From a candidate division Zixibacteria bacterium HGW-Zixibacteria-1 (GTDB lineage Bacteria > Zixibacteria > MSB-5A5 > GN15 > PGXB01): a stretch of DNA of 64,000 nt. The stretch's first letter is position 1, and the number at the start of each line of letters is the position of its first letter. The position numbers and the translations under genes were made by a program. The DNA lies in contig PGXB01000001.1 in assembly GCA_002838945.1 (NCBI GenBank), positions 1-64,000 on the forward strand, read 5' to 3'. Shown one piece after another: positions 25,845-33,345 of this stretch. The notes below the pieces were generated by a model. It was not told the DNA's origin. It did no database searches and saw only the letters and a list, made by a program, of their open reading frames with translations.

Positions 25845-25910
25845 GTTGAAACCCCCTCGCCCCAGATTACAATCAGGGAAGGCGGGGATTTTAACCTACT
25901 GCTGCAATAA
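25845..25910. repeat. Degenerate interspersed repeat, copy B
   Basis: It opens with GTTGAAACCCCCTCGC and closes with GGGGATTTTAACCTACTG, an imperfect inverted repeat with the same ends as the element at 314-440. The two differ mainly in interior length. Confidence 0.45.
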
Positions 25911-26049
25911 ATCCATAAAAAAATAGATATAATTCGGGTCTTGAATTACGTCCACTACCCCTTTTTGGCGAAAAAGGTCGTGTTTAAAACAAGAAACAAG
26001 TGTATAAATAATTAAGAAACTCAAATACTTCGACTTACAATAGTTTTTC

Positions 26050-26078
26050 TTGCAGTGAATATTACAAATTTGTATATT
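26050..26078 (+). promoter_or_regulatory. Sigma-70-type promoter of the Ser/Thr kinase operon
   Basis: TTGCAG (26050-26055) and TATATT (26073-26078) are separated by 17 bp. The expected start is near 26085, only about two bases before the ATG at 26087, and no ribosome site precedes that ATG. The kinase mRNA may therefore be leaderless. Confidence 0.6.
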
Positions 26079-26086
26079 TTTACACT

Positions 26087-27631
26087 ATGGAAGAACAGCA
26101 ATTTATCGGCAGTTACAGGATACTGAAACGGATCGGCACGGGCGGCATGGCGCGGGTCTATCTTGCAGTGCACCAGGATGTTCCGAACCTTAAGGTGGTC
26201 CTGAAAGTGCTCACGAATCCAAGGATGGCGGAGCGTTTCCGGCAGGAAGCCGACAAGCTGGCCCTTCTGGATGCCAACCCCAATATCGGCCGCATCAAGC
26301 ATTTTTTCAATCATGGTGATGATTTTGTGATCGCCATGGATTATATCGACGGGGAGTCGCTCGAGGAGATTCTTGAAAGAGAGGGCAAGGTTCCGGTGGC
26401 CCGGGCCTGCTGGATAATGACGCGGGTGCTCGAGGTGCTCAAGGCCGCGCACGAAAAAGATATTTCGCACCGCGATATCAAGCCGAGCAATGTCATGATC
26501 GACAAAGACGGCCATGTGAAAGTCATCGATTTCGGCATCGCCAAAGGCAAAACCGATCCGAATCTAACCATTGCCGGGACGGCGGCGGGAACGCCGGCGT
26601 ATATGTCGCCGGAGCAGTTCAGCGGGGCGGAAAATGTCAATTATTCCCTGGTCGATATTTATGCGACCGGGACGACTTTATATCATATGCTGACCGGCGA
26701 ACTGCCGTTCAAGAGCGACAACCAGTTTATTTTACGCGACGCCAAATTGGCGGGCGAGCCGGTTAATCCGGCCAAGCTGAATTCCGACATTCCCAAAGAG
26801 CTGGCCGGTATCATCATGAAATCGCTGCGCATCCAGCCCGAAGAGCGGTTTCAATCGGCGGGCGAGATGATTGCGGCACTGGCGCCGTTATGCGGCCGAG
26901 GTATAAGTCTGGAATTGGCGGCGGCAAAAGAAACGGCGACGCCTTCACCCAAACCTCCCCGTGAGCCGCGCAAAAAGTCAAAGATGATGCCATTGATAAT
27001 CGGCGCCGCTGCCGTAGTTATATTAGTCGCCGCGGCATTATATTTATTCTTTCCATCCGGCGAAGAGACAAAGAAGGAAACAACTCCGGTGACAGGTACC
27101 ACCGGCGCTGATACGACCGTATCGACCGGAGGAGTATCGGTTGCGGCCACAGGTATTCTGGCACTGACTATTGCACCATCGGGAGATTTTTATTTTGACG
27201 GCAGCCTGATCGGCGCCGCCATAGCGGAAACATCGCTCACGAGCGACACCGGGATGCATTATATCCGGGTCGAGAACAATCGGGCAGTTAATAAGATTAT
27301 GCATGATACAATATATTTGTCACCGGGCGAGATCCTTCCGCGCCGCTACACTTTCGAACTGGCCCAGGTGAAGGAGCCCGAACCGGAACCGGAACGGAAA
27401 CCGGTCACGGGCAACGGAAAAGTTCTTGTCGGCTCGCGGCCGCGCGGCGGAGATATATACATTGACGGGAAGCTTCAAGAACAGCAGACACCATTCACGT
27501 TCAATCTCAGCAACGGACAGCATATTATCAAGATCAATGTCGAACAGGGCGGCAAGATGCTGGCTTATGTGGATACGGTGAAGGTCGAAATCAACGGATC
27601 GCACCGCGTCTTTTTCAATGCCGAAGAATAA
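26087..27631 (+). CDS. Transmembrane Ser/Thr protein kinase with PEGA domains
   Basis: The 514-residue protein has a Hanks-type kinase domain (about 8-270) with Gly-Thr-Gly-Gly-Met-Ala in the glycine loop, Lys40, Asp130 in His-Arg-Asp-Ile-Lys-Pro-Ser-Asn and Asp148 in Asp-Phe-Gly, so it should be active. A proline/lysine-rich linker leads to a single membrane segment near 300-322. The extracytoplasmic part has PEGA-type beta domains, with Phe-Tyr-Phe-Asp-Gly-Ser and Asp-Ile-Tyr-Ile-Asp-Gly-Lys. It heads an operon of envelope proteins. It could sense the envelope and phosphorylate cytoplasmic targets, perhaps including the type VI system nearby. Confidence 0.93.
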   Translation: MEEQQFIGSYRILKRIGTGGMARVYLAVHQDVPNLKVVLKVLTNPRMAERFRQEADKLALLDANPNIGRIKHFFNHGDDFVIAMDYIDGESLEEILEREGKVPVARACWIMTRVLEVLKAAHEKDISHRDIKPSNVMIDKDGHVKVIDFGIAKGKTDPNLTIAGTAAGTPAYMSPEQFSGAENVNYSLVDIYATGTTLYHMLTGELPFKSDNQFILRDAKLAGEPVNPAKLNSDIPKELAGIIMKSLRIQPEERFQSAGEMIAALAPLCGRGISLELAAAKETATPSPKPPREPRKKSKMMPLIIGAAAVVILVAAALYLFFPSGEETKKETTPVTGTTGADTTVSTGGVSVAATGILALTIAPSGDFYFDGSLIGAAIAETSLTSDTGMHYIRVENNRAVNKIMHDTIYLSPGEILPRRYTFELAQVKEPEPEPERKPVTGNGKVLVGSRPRGGDIYIDGKLQEQQTPFTFNLSNGQHIIKINVEQGGKMLAYVDTVKVEINGSHRVFFNAEE

Positions 27632-27697
27632 GCTGTTATATTTTTGGGATAGATAGACACGAAATATCGTCATTAATATTTAACCTGGAGAGCAGCC

Positions 27698-28747
27698 ATG
27701 AATATGTATGTAAGGACCGCGGGGGCGCTGTGTCTTGCTTTGCTGGTTGTCCTGATGTCGGGGCCCGTGAATAGGGTATCGGCGCAGGAGAGCGGCGATG
27801 TCGCGACCAGACTGGCCGAAGCAATCGACTTATACAGCAACCTTGAATTCGACAAGGGGATGGCTATCACGAACGAACTTATCAGCCAGGACAACCTGAC
27901 GGGCAAGGATTCGATAGCCATCTACGAAGTGATGAGTATTATCACCTATGCCAAAGGTCTGGAATACCAGCGTAAAGCTTATGAATTCCTGACCAAAATA
28001 GCAACCATCGATCCCTGCCTGATATTGTTTCCGCGCGAGATCTGGCCGTCGGAACTGCGCGATCAATGGTACAAACTGACACAAGCCAAGGACAAGCTGG
28101 TTTGTGATGAGGCTACCGATCCGGGGATCAAAACGATCGCCATATTGGAGTTCGACAATTATTCGGTCGGCAAATTCCAGGAGGAACTGGGATTTCTGGC
28201 CAAAGGGCTGGCCGACTTTTTCCAGCATGATTTCTCGCAGATAAGTTCCCTGAAGGTGGTCGAACGGGACAAAATCGATTATGTCCTGAAGGAGCTGGAA
28301 CTGACCGAGTCGGGCAAGATAGACAAGGCCACGGCGGCGCGGGTCGGCAAGATGCTCGGGGCGCAATTGATGGTTTTCGGCAGCATCACGCAGTTGAGCG
28401 CCAAGAGCACGAGAATGATCGTGAGGGTGGTGAAGACCGAAACATCGGAGATAATCGCGTCGGTCGATAAAGAAGGCAAACCGGATTATGTGCTGCTTGA
28501 AAAGGAACTGGTCAATGAACTGGCCGAAAAGCTGAATATCATGCTGACCGACGAGACCAAGCTGATTCTTAAGGAGAGCAATACCGAGTCGATGGATGCG
28601 GCGAAGCTTTATGCGCATGGCCTGGAATATATGGATCAGTATGATTACAAGAAAGCCTATGAGTATTTCAAGCTGGCCTATGATGCCGACAACACCTTCA
28701 CCGAAGCCAAACGCAAAATGGAAATTTACCGTCCGCTTATCGGCTAA
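27698..28747 (+). CDS. Exported CsgG/FlgO-like protein with TPR ends
   Basis: The 349-residue protein has a signal peptide ending near Val-Ser-Ala-Gln (residue 30). The middle, from about 145 to 270, has Thr-Ile-Ala-Ile-Leu-Glu-Phe-Asp-Asn-Tyr and Val-Val-Glu-Arg-Asp-Lys-Ile, a pattern of the CsgG/FlgO/curli-assembly-like nucleotide-free fold that often forms outer-membrane-associated rings. Both ends have TPR-like helices; the C-terminus has Ala-Lys-Leu-Tyr-Ala-His-Gly-Leu-Glu-Tyr. There is no lipobox. It is in an operon with the kinase and a related lipoprotein. Confidence 0.72.
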   Translation: MNMYVRTAGALCLALLVVLMSGPVNRVSAQESGDVATRLAEAIDLYSNLEFDKGMAITNELISQDNLTGKDSIAIYEVMSIITYAKGLEYQRKAYEFLTKIATIDPCLILFPREIWPSELRDQWYKLTQAKDKLVCDEATDPGIKTIAILEFDNYSVGKFQEELGFLAKGLADFFQHDFSQISSLKVVERDKIDYVLKELELTESGKIDKATAARVGKMLGAQLMVFGSITQLSAKSTRMIVRVVKTETSEIIASVDKEGKPDYVLLEKELVNELAEKLNIMLTDETKLILKESNTESMDAAKLYAHGLEYMDQYDYKKAYEYFKLAYDADNTFTEAKRKMEIYRPLIG

Positions 28748-28774
28748 GGCTACAATTATCCGAGGGGAGACGAC

Positions 28775-30070
28775 ATGATAAAGAAACTGATGGTACTGCT
28801 TCTATTGCTGGCTGCGGGATGCTCCCAGTCGCTGTATATGCAGGGACGGCAGCAGGCGGATGAGGGCCGGTATGACGAGGCGGTCGATATATTATACAGG
28901 GACATACAGAAGAATCCCGGCAGTTATGAAGGCTGGCGGGAACTTGGTGTGGCGTACTATAAGAAGGGGGATTTGCTCAAGGCCGAGGATGCGCTCAAAC
29001 AGGCCAATAATATTCAACCGGATGCACGGACCAATCTGTATATGGGACTGATTTTCGAGCAGCGCAAGCAGTATGACCAGGCTATTGCGGCATATTCGTC
29101 ATCCTTGAATATGGAATCCGAAAAAAAGACGGAGGCTATGATCCGGGCTCACCTGGACCGGTTGATTGCCCTTAAGATCAAGGAAGAGGCGCAGCAAACG
29201 ATTGCCGACGAGAACGCCATCGATGTCGCGTCCATTCCGGACAACAGCATTGCGGTGGTCGATTTCGACGGCTCGCAGCTTCCGGCCGACCTGGCGCCGA
29301 TCACGAAGGGGCTGGCCGAGTTTACGGCCGGCGATCTTTCCAAAGTATCATCGCTGACGGTCGTGGATCGCATGAAGATCAATGCTATCTTGAGCGAATT
29401 GAAACTGGGCTCATCGGAGTATGCCGATCGGGCGACTTCGCCAAGAGTCGGGCGCCTTATTGGAAGCAGGAAGGTGGTCACGGGAACGGTCCTGAGTACG
29501 GGCGAAGGCGGCATCAGGCTTGACGGGGCCATAGTCAACACGGTTGACAGTTCGGCCGAGATGACGACACCGGTCGAAGGCAAGGTGCAGAGTTTCTTTG
29601 CACTGCAGAAGGATTTCGTGTTCAAGATCATCGACAGCCTGGGCATCAGTCTGACCAAAGCGGAACGCGATGCCATCGAAGAGGTGCCGACCGAATCATT
29701 CCTGGCTTTCATGGCCTATTGCCGCGGACTGGATTACCAGAGCCGCGGAATGCCGGACGCCGCACGGCAGGAATTCCAGACCGCCGCCGGTCAGGACAAG
29801 AATTTCATGCAGGCGGCGGGAAAACTTCAGGCGCTCGCTCCCGGCGGAGCGACCTCGTTCGAAGGTTTCGAGGCATCGGTTACAGAGGCAAGTGAGAAGG
29901 AGCTTGAGGTTCTCGGCCTGGACGGGGTGCAAATCTCGACCATCATCAACAGCGGTTTTATTCAAAACTACATAGATTTTGACCGCTTCGGTTTCTCCGC
30001 CTTCAGGCCGCCGGTAATATTCGACGGGGGCGTCCTGGTCATAATAAGGGGGGACCTCGATGCGCAATAA
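28775..30070 (+). CDS. Lipoprotein with TPR and CsgG/FlgO-like domain
   Basis: The 431-residue product has a lipoprotein signal with Leu-Ala-Ala-Gly-Cys, so Cys16 is the likely acylated residue. TPR repeats cover about 22-130, and a domain from about 150 to 290 has Ser-Ile-Ala-Val-Val-Asp-Phe-Asp and Val-Val-Asp-Arg-Met-Lys-Ile, matching the central domain of the preceding protein. The two are therefore distant paralogues, one soluble and one lipid-anchored. A GGGGAG ribosome site precedes the start. The end overlaps the next gene by 11 bases. Confidence 0.75.
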   Translation: MIKKLMVLLLLLAAGCSQSLYMQGRQQADEGRYDEAVDILYRDIQKNPGSYEGWRELGVAYYKKGDLLKAEDALKQANNIQPDARTNLYMGLIFEQRKQYDQAIAAYSSSLNMESEKKTEAMIRAHLDRLIALKIKEEAQQTIADENAIDVASIPDNSIAVVDFDGSQLPADLAPITKGLAEFTAGDLSKVSSLTVVDRMKINAILSELKLGSSEYADRATSPRVGRLIGSRKVVTGTVLSTGEGGIRLDGAIVNTVDSSAEMTTPVEGKVQSFFALQKDFVFKIIDSLGISLTKAERDAIEEVPTESFLAFMAYCRGLDYQSRGMPDAARQEFQTAAGQDKNFMQAAGKLQALAPGGATSFEGFEASVTEASEKELEVLGLDGVQISTIINSGFIQNYIDFDRFGFSAFRPPVIFDGGVLVIIRGDLDAQ

Positions 30071-31178
30071 AATATACCTCTGCATATTGCCGCTCATGCT
30101 GGCAATTGTTGCCGCCCCCCAGCTTTACGGGCAGATCATTTATGATCAGCCGGGCTCCGGTCAAGCCAGGATGATTTACAGCCATTGGAAAATTAAGGGC
30201 GACAGTGCCGAAATAAAAGTTAATCAATTGGCAATGCCGGTAACCGGTTTTGTTCCGCTGCAGGACAATCTGGAGGCGCAATTCTATATGGCCAACGCCT
30301 CGAATAAATTGTCGGTGATAGACTCCGATACGACATTAGCCGGCTTCAGCGATTTTCGGGTGCAGGTTAACAAGTCGCTGTACGAAGATCAGCTTCTTTT
30401 AAGCGGCGGTATCAACCTGCCGATCGGCAAAAAGAAACTTGATCCGGACGCCGATCGCGCGATAATTGATGTCTTGTCCACAAACTATTTATCTTTTCCG
30501 ATACGCCGGTACGGCGAGGGGTTCGGGTTCAATGCCCTGATCGGCGGGGCGACCATTAAGGGGAATACCCGCTATGGTGTCGGCATCATGTACCAGTACA
30601 ACGGTTCATATGATCCGTATGAAGGCGAGGGCAGCTATGACCCGGGTGATCTTGTCAGTTTCAATATCAGCGCCTCGCAATCGTTCGAGAAGACGGCAGT
30701 CAGCGGCGACTTCATCTTCAGTTCATTCGGCAGCGACAAGCTTGATGATGTCGAAGTATATGACGCGGGCGGACAGCTTGATATGCGCCTGAGAGGCGTC
30801 ATGACCGAAAAGACGTACAGTCTTGGCGGATATGTCCGCTACCTGCATCGTTTCAAACCGCTTGAGTTCGACATTTTCAGCGGTATTTCGGAAGAGGCCC
30901 GTTTCTATGGAAATGAGTTTTCCATTAACGGCAATTTCAATTATCATCCAGACAAGAAGTGGTACGTCTCGCCGTCTATTGATATGCGGCTTATCGGCAA
31001 AAACGATCAGGGATTCGATAAATCCACCATATTCGGCATCGGCGGCATGTACGGTCGCAAGCTCGGTGAGCGAATGGATCTGGATGTCGGCCTGAAATAT
31101 TTCACCGGCTCGGCCGATGACGGCGCGCTTGACCTGACCGGGCTTCAATTAACCTTCGGCCTTGCGGCGATATTTTAA
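30060..31178 (+). CDS. Outer-membrane beta-barrel-like protein
   Basis: The 372-residue product has a clear signal peptide ending Leu-Tyr-Gly-Gln (residue 25). The mature part is a succession of alternating polar/hydrophobic strands with aromatic girdle residues, such as Tyr-Gly-Val-Gly-Ile-Met-Tyr-Gln-Tyr and Met-Asp-Leu-Asp-Val-Gly-Leu-Lys-Tyr-Phe, and it ends in a hydrophobic strand closing in Phe, as outer-membrane barrels do. A strong AGGGGGG ribosome site lies in the end of the preceding gene. I infer that it forms an outer-membrane complex with the CsgG/FlgO-like proteins; the substrate is unknown. Confidence 0.72.
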   Translation: MRNKIYLCILPLMLAIVAAPQLYGQIIYDQPGSGQARMIYSHWKIKGDSAEIKVNQLAMPVTGFVPLQDNLEAQFYMANASNKLSVIDSDTTLAGFSDFRVQVNKSLYEDQLLLSGGINLPIGKKKLDPDADRAIIDVLSTNYLSFPIRRYGEGFGFNALIGGATIKGNTRYGVGIMYQYNGSYDPYEGEGSYDPGDLVSFNISASQSFEKTAVSGDFIFSSFGSDKLDDVEVYDAGGQLDMRLRGVMTEKTYSLGGYVRYLHRFKPLEFDIFSGISEEARFYGNEFSINGNFNYHPDKKWYVSPSIDMRLIGKNDQGFDKSTIFGIGGMYGRKLGERMDLDVGLKYFTGSADDGALDLTGLQLTFGLAAIF

Positions 31179-31192
31179 GGAGGGCCCGGAAA

Positions 31193-32704
31193 ATGATAAA
31201 GCACAATAAACTCAGTATTATCAGCGGCCTAATTCTTCTGATATCAGCCATGCTTCTGGTTGGAAGCTGCTCCGAAAGGCCGACCGAAGGCACGTCGGGC
31301 CACTCGCTCCAGATAAAGATCAATGCCGCCCAGATGGGGCTCGGCGAAGCCGAGCAACTGGATTTATTCATTTTGACCGTGACGGCGCCGGATATAGAAA
31401 CTCCCATAATCGGAGTATTATTTTTGGTCGACGGGTTTCTAGTTGGAGAAGTGATCGTCCCTCCGGGAAAGAACCGGCATTTTGTTATCGAGGCGTACGA
31501 CGCCGGAAGGCTGATTTACCGAGGAGAGACAACAACCGACATCGCCGCCATAACGGGCGTGATTATCGAGATTAACCTATATCCGCAGGTTCCGATGGTT
31601 AAATTGTCGCCGCGGCGTATGGTGATACCGCAGGGATCATCTTTCGGATTGGATCTGAAGGTATATAATATTATGGAATTGAATACGATTACGGTTAGTA
31701 TTATTTACAATAATGACCTTCTGGTCGTCCAAGGAGCCGAACTGAATCCATCACTGGCCGATTCCCTTGCGCTCCAATACATCGGTGATGTTGCCGGCTT
31801 TGGGTTTCAGATATTTCCTCGAAACGAAGTCCGAGTCGGACTCCTGGTGGATGACTCAGGATATGCCACATTGGCAACCGTCAATTTCCAGACTTATGCG
31901 TACAGTGAAGATGTCGTAATAGATAATATCTATATCGATTACCTGGAGTTATCCAAATACCTGGATTCGATTCCAACCGCGCCTGTGGTCAGAGAGGGGA
32001 GCAGCGTTGAGATGTACCGCCCGACCTTTTCGACGGTGGCTTACTGGAGAATGAATGATGATTCCACCAATAACATAGTTTATGATGCATCCGGCAATAA
32101 TCTCAACGGCGTGGCCACCGGCACCTATCTCGAACCCGGTATTCACGGCATGGCCCGCGTATTCAACGGCGATGGTGATTTTGTGGAAGTGCCGGACGAC
32201 AATTTGCTCGATATTACCAAGGAGATTACCATTTCGATGTACGCGCGGTTCGCCGGAGGAGTCACACAACAGACATTGATGAGCAAACGTGCTCCGGATG
32301 GAAATATTAATTACCAAATCAGCATGACACCAACTTTTAATTCAGCCAATACCATAATAACATTCGAATACGGGACGCCGCCGGGGCATGCGTATCAGGT
32401 GGCGACGCCTCTGATGGACAACGAATATCACCAACTGGCAATCTCATTTGTCTTTGGTGATCCGACATCGGCGCTCTGGATGATCGACGGCCGGGTGATA
32501 AAGGAGGGATCCTGGGTTTCCGGTGACGGAACCGCTGTTCCTGTGGCCAACTCAAGTCCACTGGAATTGGGGCGCCAGCTATCCGGCAATAGTAGCAATT
32601 ATTTCTGGGGCGGCTTGGATGAGGTCAGTATTTCCGATTCGGCGCTGGACTCGATAATGATCGGGATATGGAGGCAGTCGATTATAACGGCCTTGAAGAA
32701 ATAG
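31193..32704 (+). CDS. Lipoprotein with cohesin-like and LamG-like domains
   Basis: The 503-residue product has a lipoprotein signal ending Leu-Val-Gly-Ser-Cys (Cys26). A beta-rich N-terminal domain is followed by a cohesin-like region (about 138-260) with Val-Ile-Pro-Gln-Gly-Ser-Ser-Phe-Gly-Leu-Asp-Leu and Ser-Gly-Tyr-Ala-Thr-Leu-Ala-Thr-Val. The C-terminal 220 residues are a concanavalin/LamG-type sandwich with Val-Ala-Tyr-Trp-Arg-Met-Asn and Phe-Asn-Gly-Asp-Gly-Asp-Phe-Val-Glu-Val. It is the last gene of the kinase operon, before a bidirectional terminator. The cohesin-like part could bind the dockerin tails of the subtilases encoded at 10931 and 16806. Confidence 0.72.
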   Translation: MIKHNKLSIISGLILLISAMLLVGSCSERPTEGTSGHSLQIKINAAQMGLGEAEQLDLFILTVTAPDIETPIIGVLFLVDGFLVGEVIVPPGKNRHFVIEAYDAGRLIYRGETTTDIAAITGVIIEINLYPQVPMVKLSPRRMVIPQGSSFGLDLKVYNIMELNTITVSIIYNNDLLVVQGAELNPSLADSLALQYIGDVAGFGFQIFPRNEVRVGLLVDDSGYATLATVNFQTYAYSEDVVIDNIYIDYLELSKYLDSIPTAPVVREGSSVEMYRPTFSTVAYWRMNDDSTNNIVYDASGNNLNGVATGTYLEPGIHGMARVFNGDGDFVEVPDDNLLDITKEITISMYARFAGGVTQQTLMSKRAPDGNINYQISMTPTFNSANTIITFEYGTPPGHAYQVATPLMDNEYHQLAISFVFGDPTSALWMIDGRVIKEGSWVSGDGTAVPVANSSPLELGRQLSGNSSNYFWGGLDEVSISDSALDSIMIGIWRQSIITALKK

Positions 32705-32735
32705 CAAAGATTCGGATATTTCGCCTTTCAAAAAA

Positions 32736-32772
32736 AAGCCGGGCACTGCCAACAGTGTCCGGCTTAAGTTTT
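32736..32772. terminator. Bidirectional terminator between convergent units
   Basis: AAGCCGGGCACTG and CAGTGTCCGGCTT pair over 13 positions with one wobble around CCAA. A T run follows on the plus strand and an A run precedes it, so it can end both the kinase operon and the type VI operon. Confidence 0.9.
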
Positions 32773-32788
32773 TTTCGGGATATCAGGA

Positions 32789-33316
32789 TTATTCGCTCTG
32801 CATGACAACCGTCTCGGCGATTTTGGCATTATAGACAACATCGGCCGGAATCTCGGCCTGACTGCCCTTGATGAATAATCCAAAAATAAACATATAGGAG
32901 AGCAGCTTTTTGCCTTTGCCTTTCTTTTCCACTTCGCCGGTCAGCTTGATAGTGGGCACATCGACCCGCGTAAATTCGCCTTTCGGTTCCAGTTCCACAA
33001 ATCCGATTTTAAGATAACCCGGCTTGCCCGCCTTTGAGGATGCTTTCACGTCGAGCACTTCGGCTTTCCCGGCGGTGCCTTTTTCGATAATCACGCGGCC
33101 CCCGATGATGACCGGCTCGTCAAGCGTAATGGCAAGGGGGACGCCCTTGGTCAATTTCCCCGAGTTGATTCGCATCGACTTGTCAAAGCGCACCTTTATT
33201 TCGGTTCCTTCCGGAAGCTGCACTTTGCCCGCATATAAATCAGGAATCAAAAACAAACAAAAAAGCAAAACAGCCGCGAAAACTTTTGTTACTGCTCCAA
33301 TATCTATTCTTTTCAT
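32789..33316 (-). CDS. Exported beta-rich protein at the end of the type VI operon
   Basis: The 175-residue product has a signal peptide (residues 1-29) and a mature domain starting Leu-Pro-Glu-Gly-Thr-Glu-Ile-Lys-Val-Arg-Phe, followed by a basic Lys/Gly stretch near 130-137 and a hydrophobic stretch near 140-150. The opening resembles periplasmic barrel-like domains in which Pro-Glu-Gly-Thr precedes a strand and a later Ile-Pro-Lys-Gly-like turn. It has a good AGGAG ribosome site. It lies 29 bases after the TssM-like gene on the same strand, so it may be a periplasmic part of the membrane complex, possibly in the role of TssJ, although it has no lipobox. Confidence 0.6.
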   Translation of the reverse strand: MKRIDIGAVTKVFAAVLLFCLFLIPDLYAGKVQLPEGTEIKVRFDKSMRINSGKLTKGVPLAITLDEPVIIGGRVIIEKGTAGKAEVLDVKASSKAGKPGYLKIGFVELEPKGEFTRVDVPTIKLTGEVEKKGKGKKLLSYMFIFGLFIKGSQAEIPADVVYNAKIAETVVMQSE

Positions 33317-33345
33317 GCTGTACTCCTGTTTAAGGTCCTTGTTTT

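Larger units (their letters stand above)
25687..26086. other. Intergenic region with structured repeats and kinase promoter
   Basis: The region has no gene. It contains a three-way-junction element (25762-25817), a second repeat-like element (25845-25910), and an AT-rich end with a promoter directly before the kinase start codon. Confidence 0.6.
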
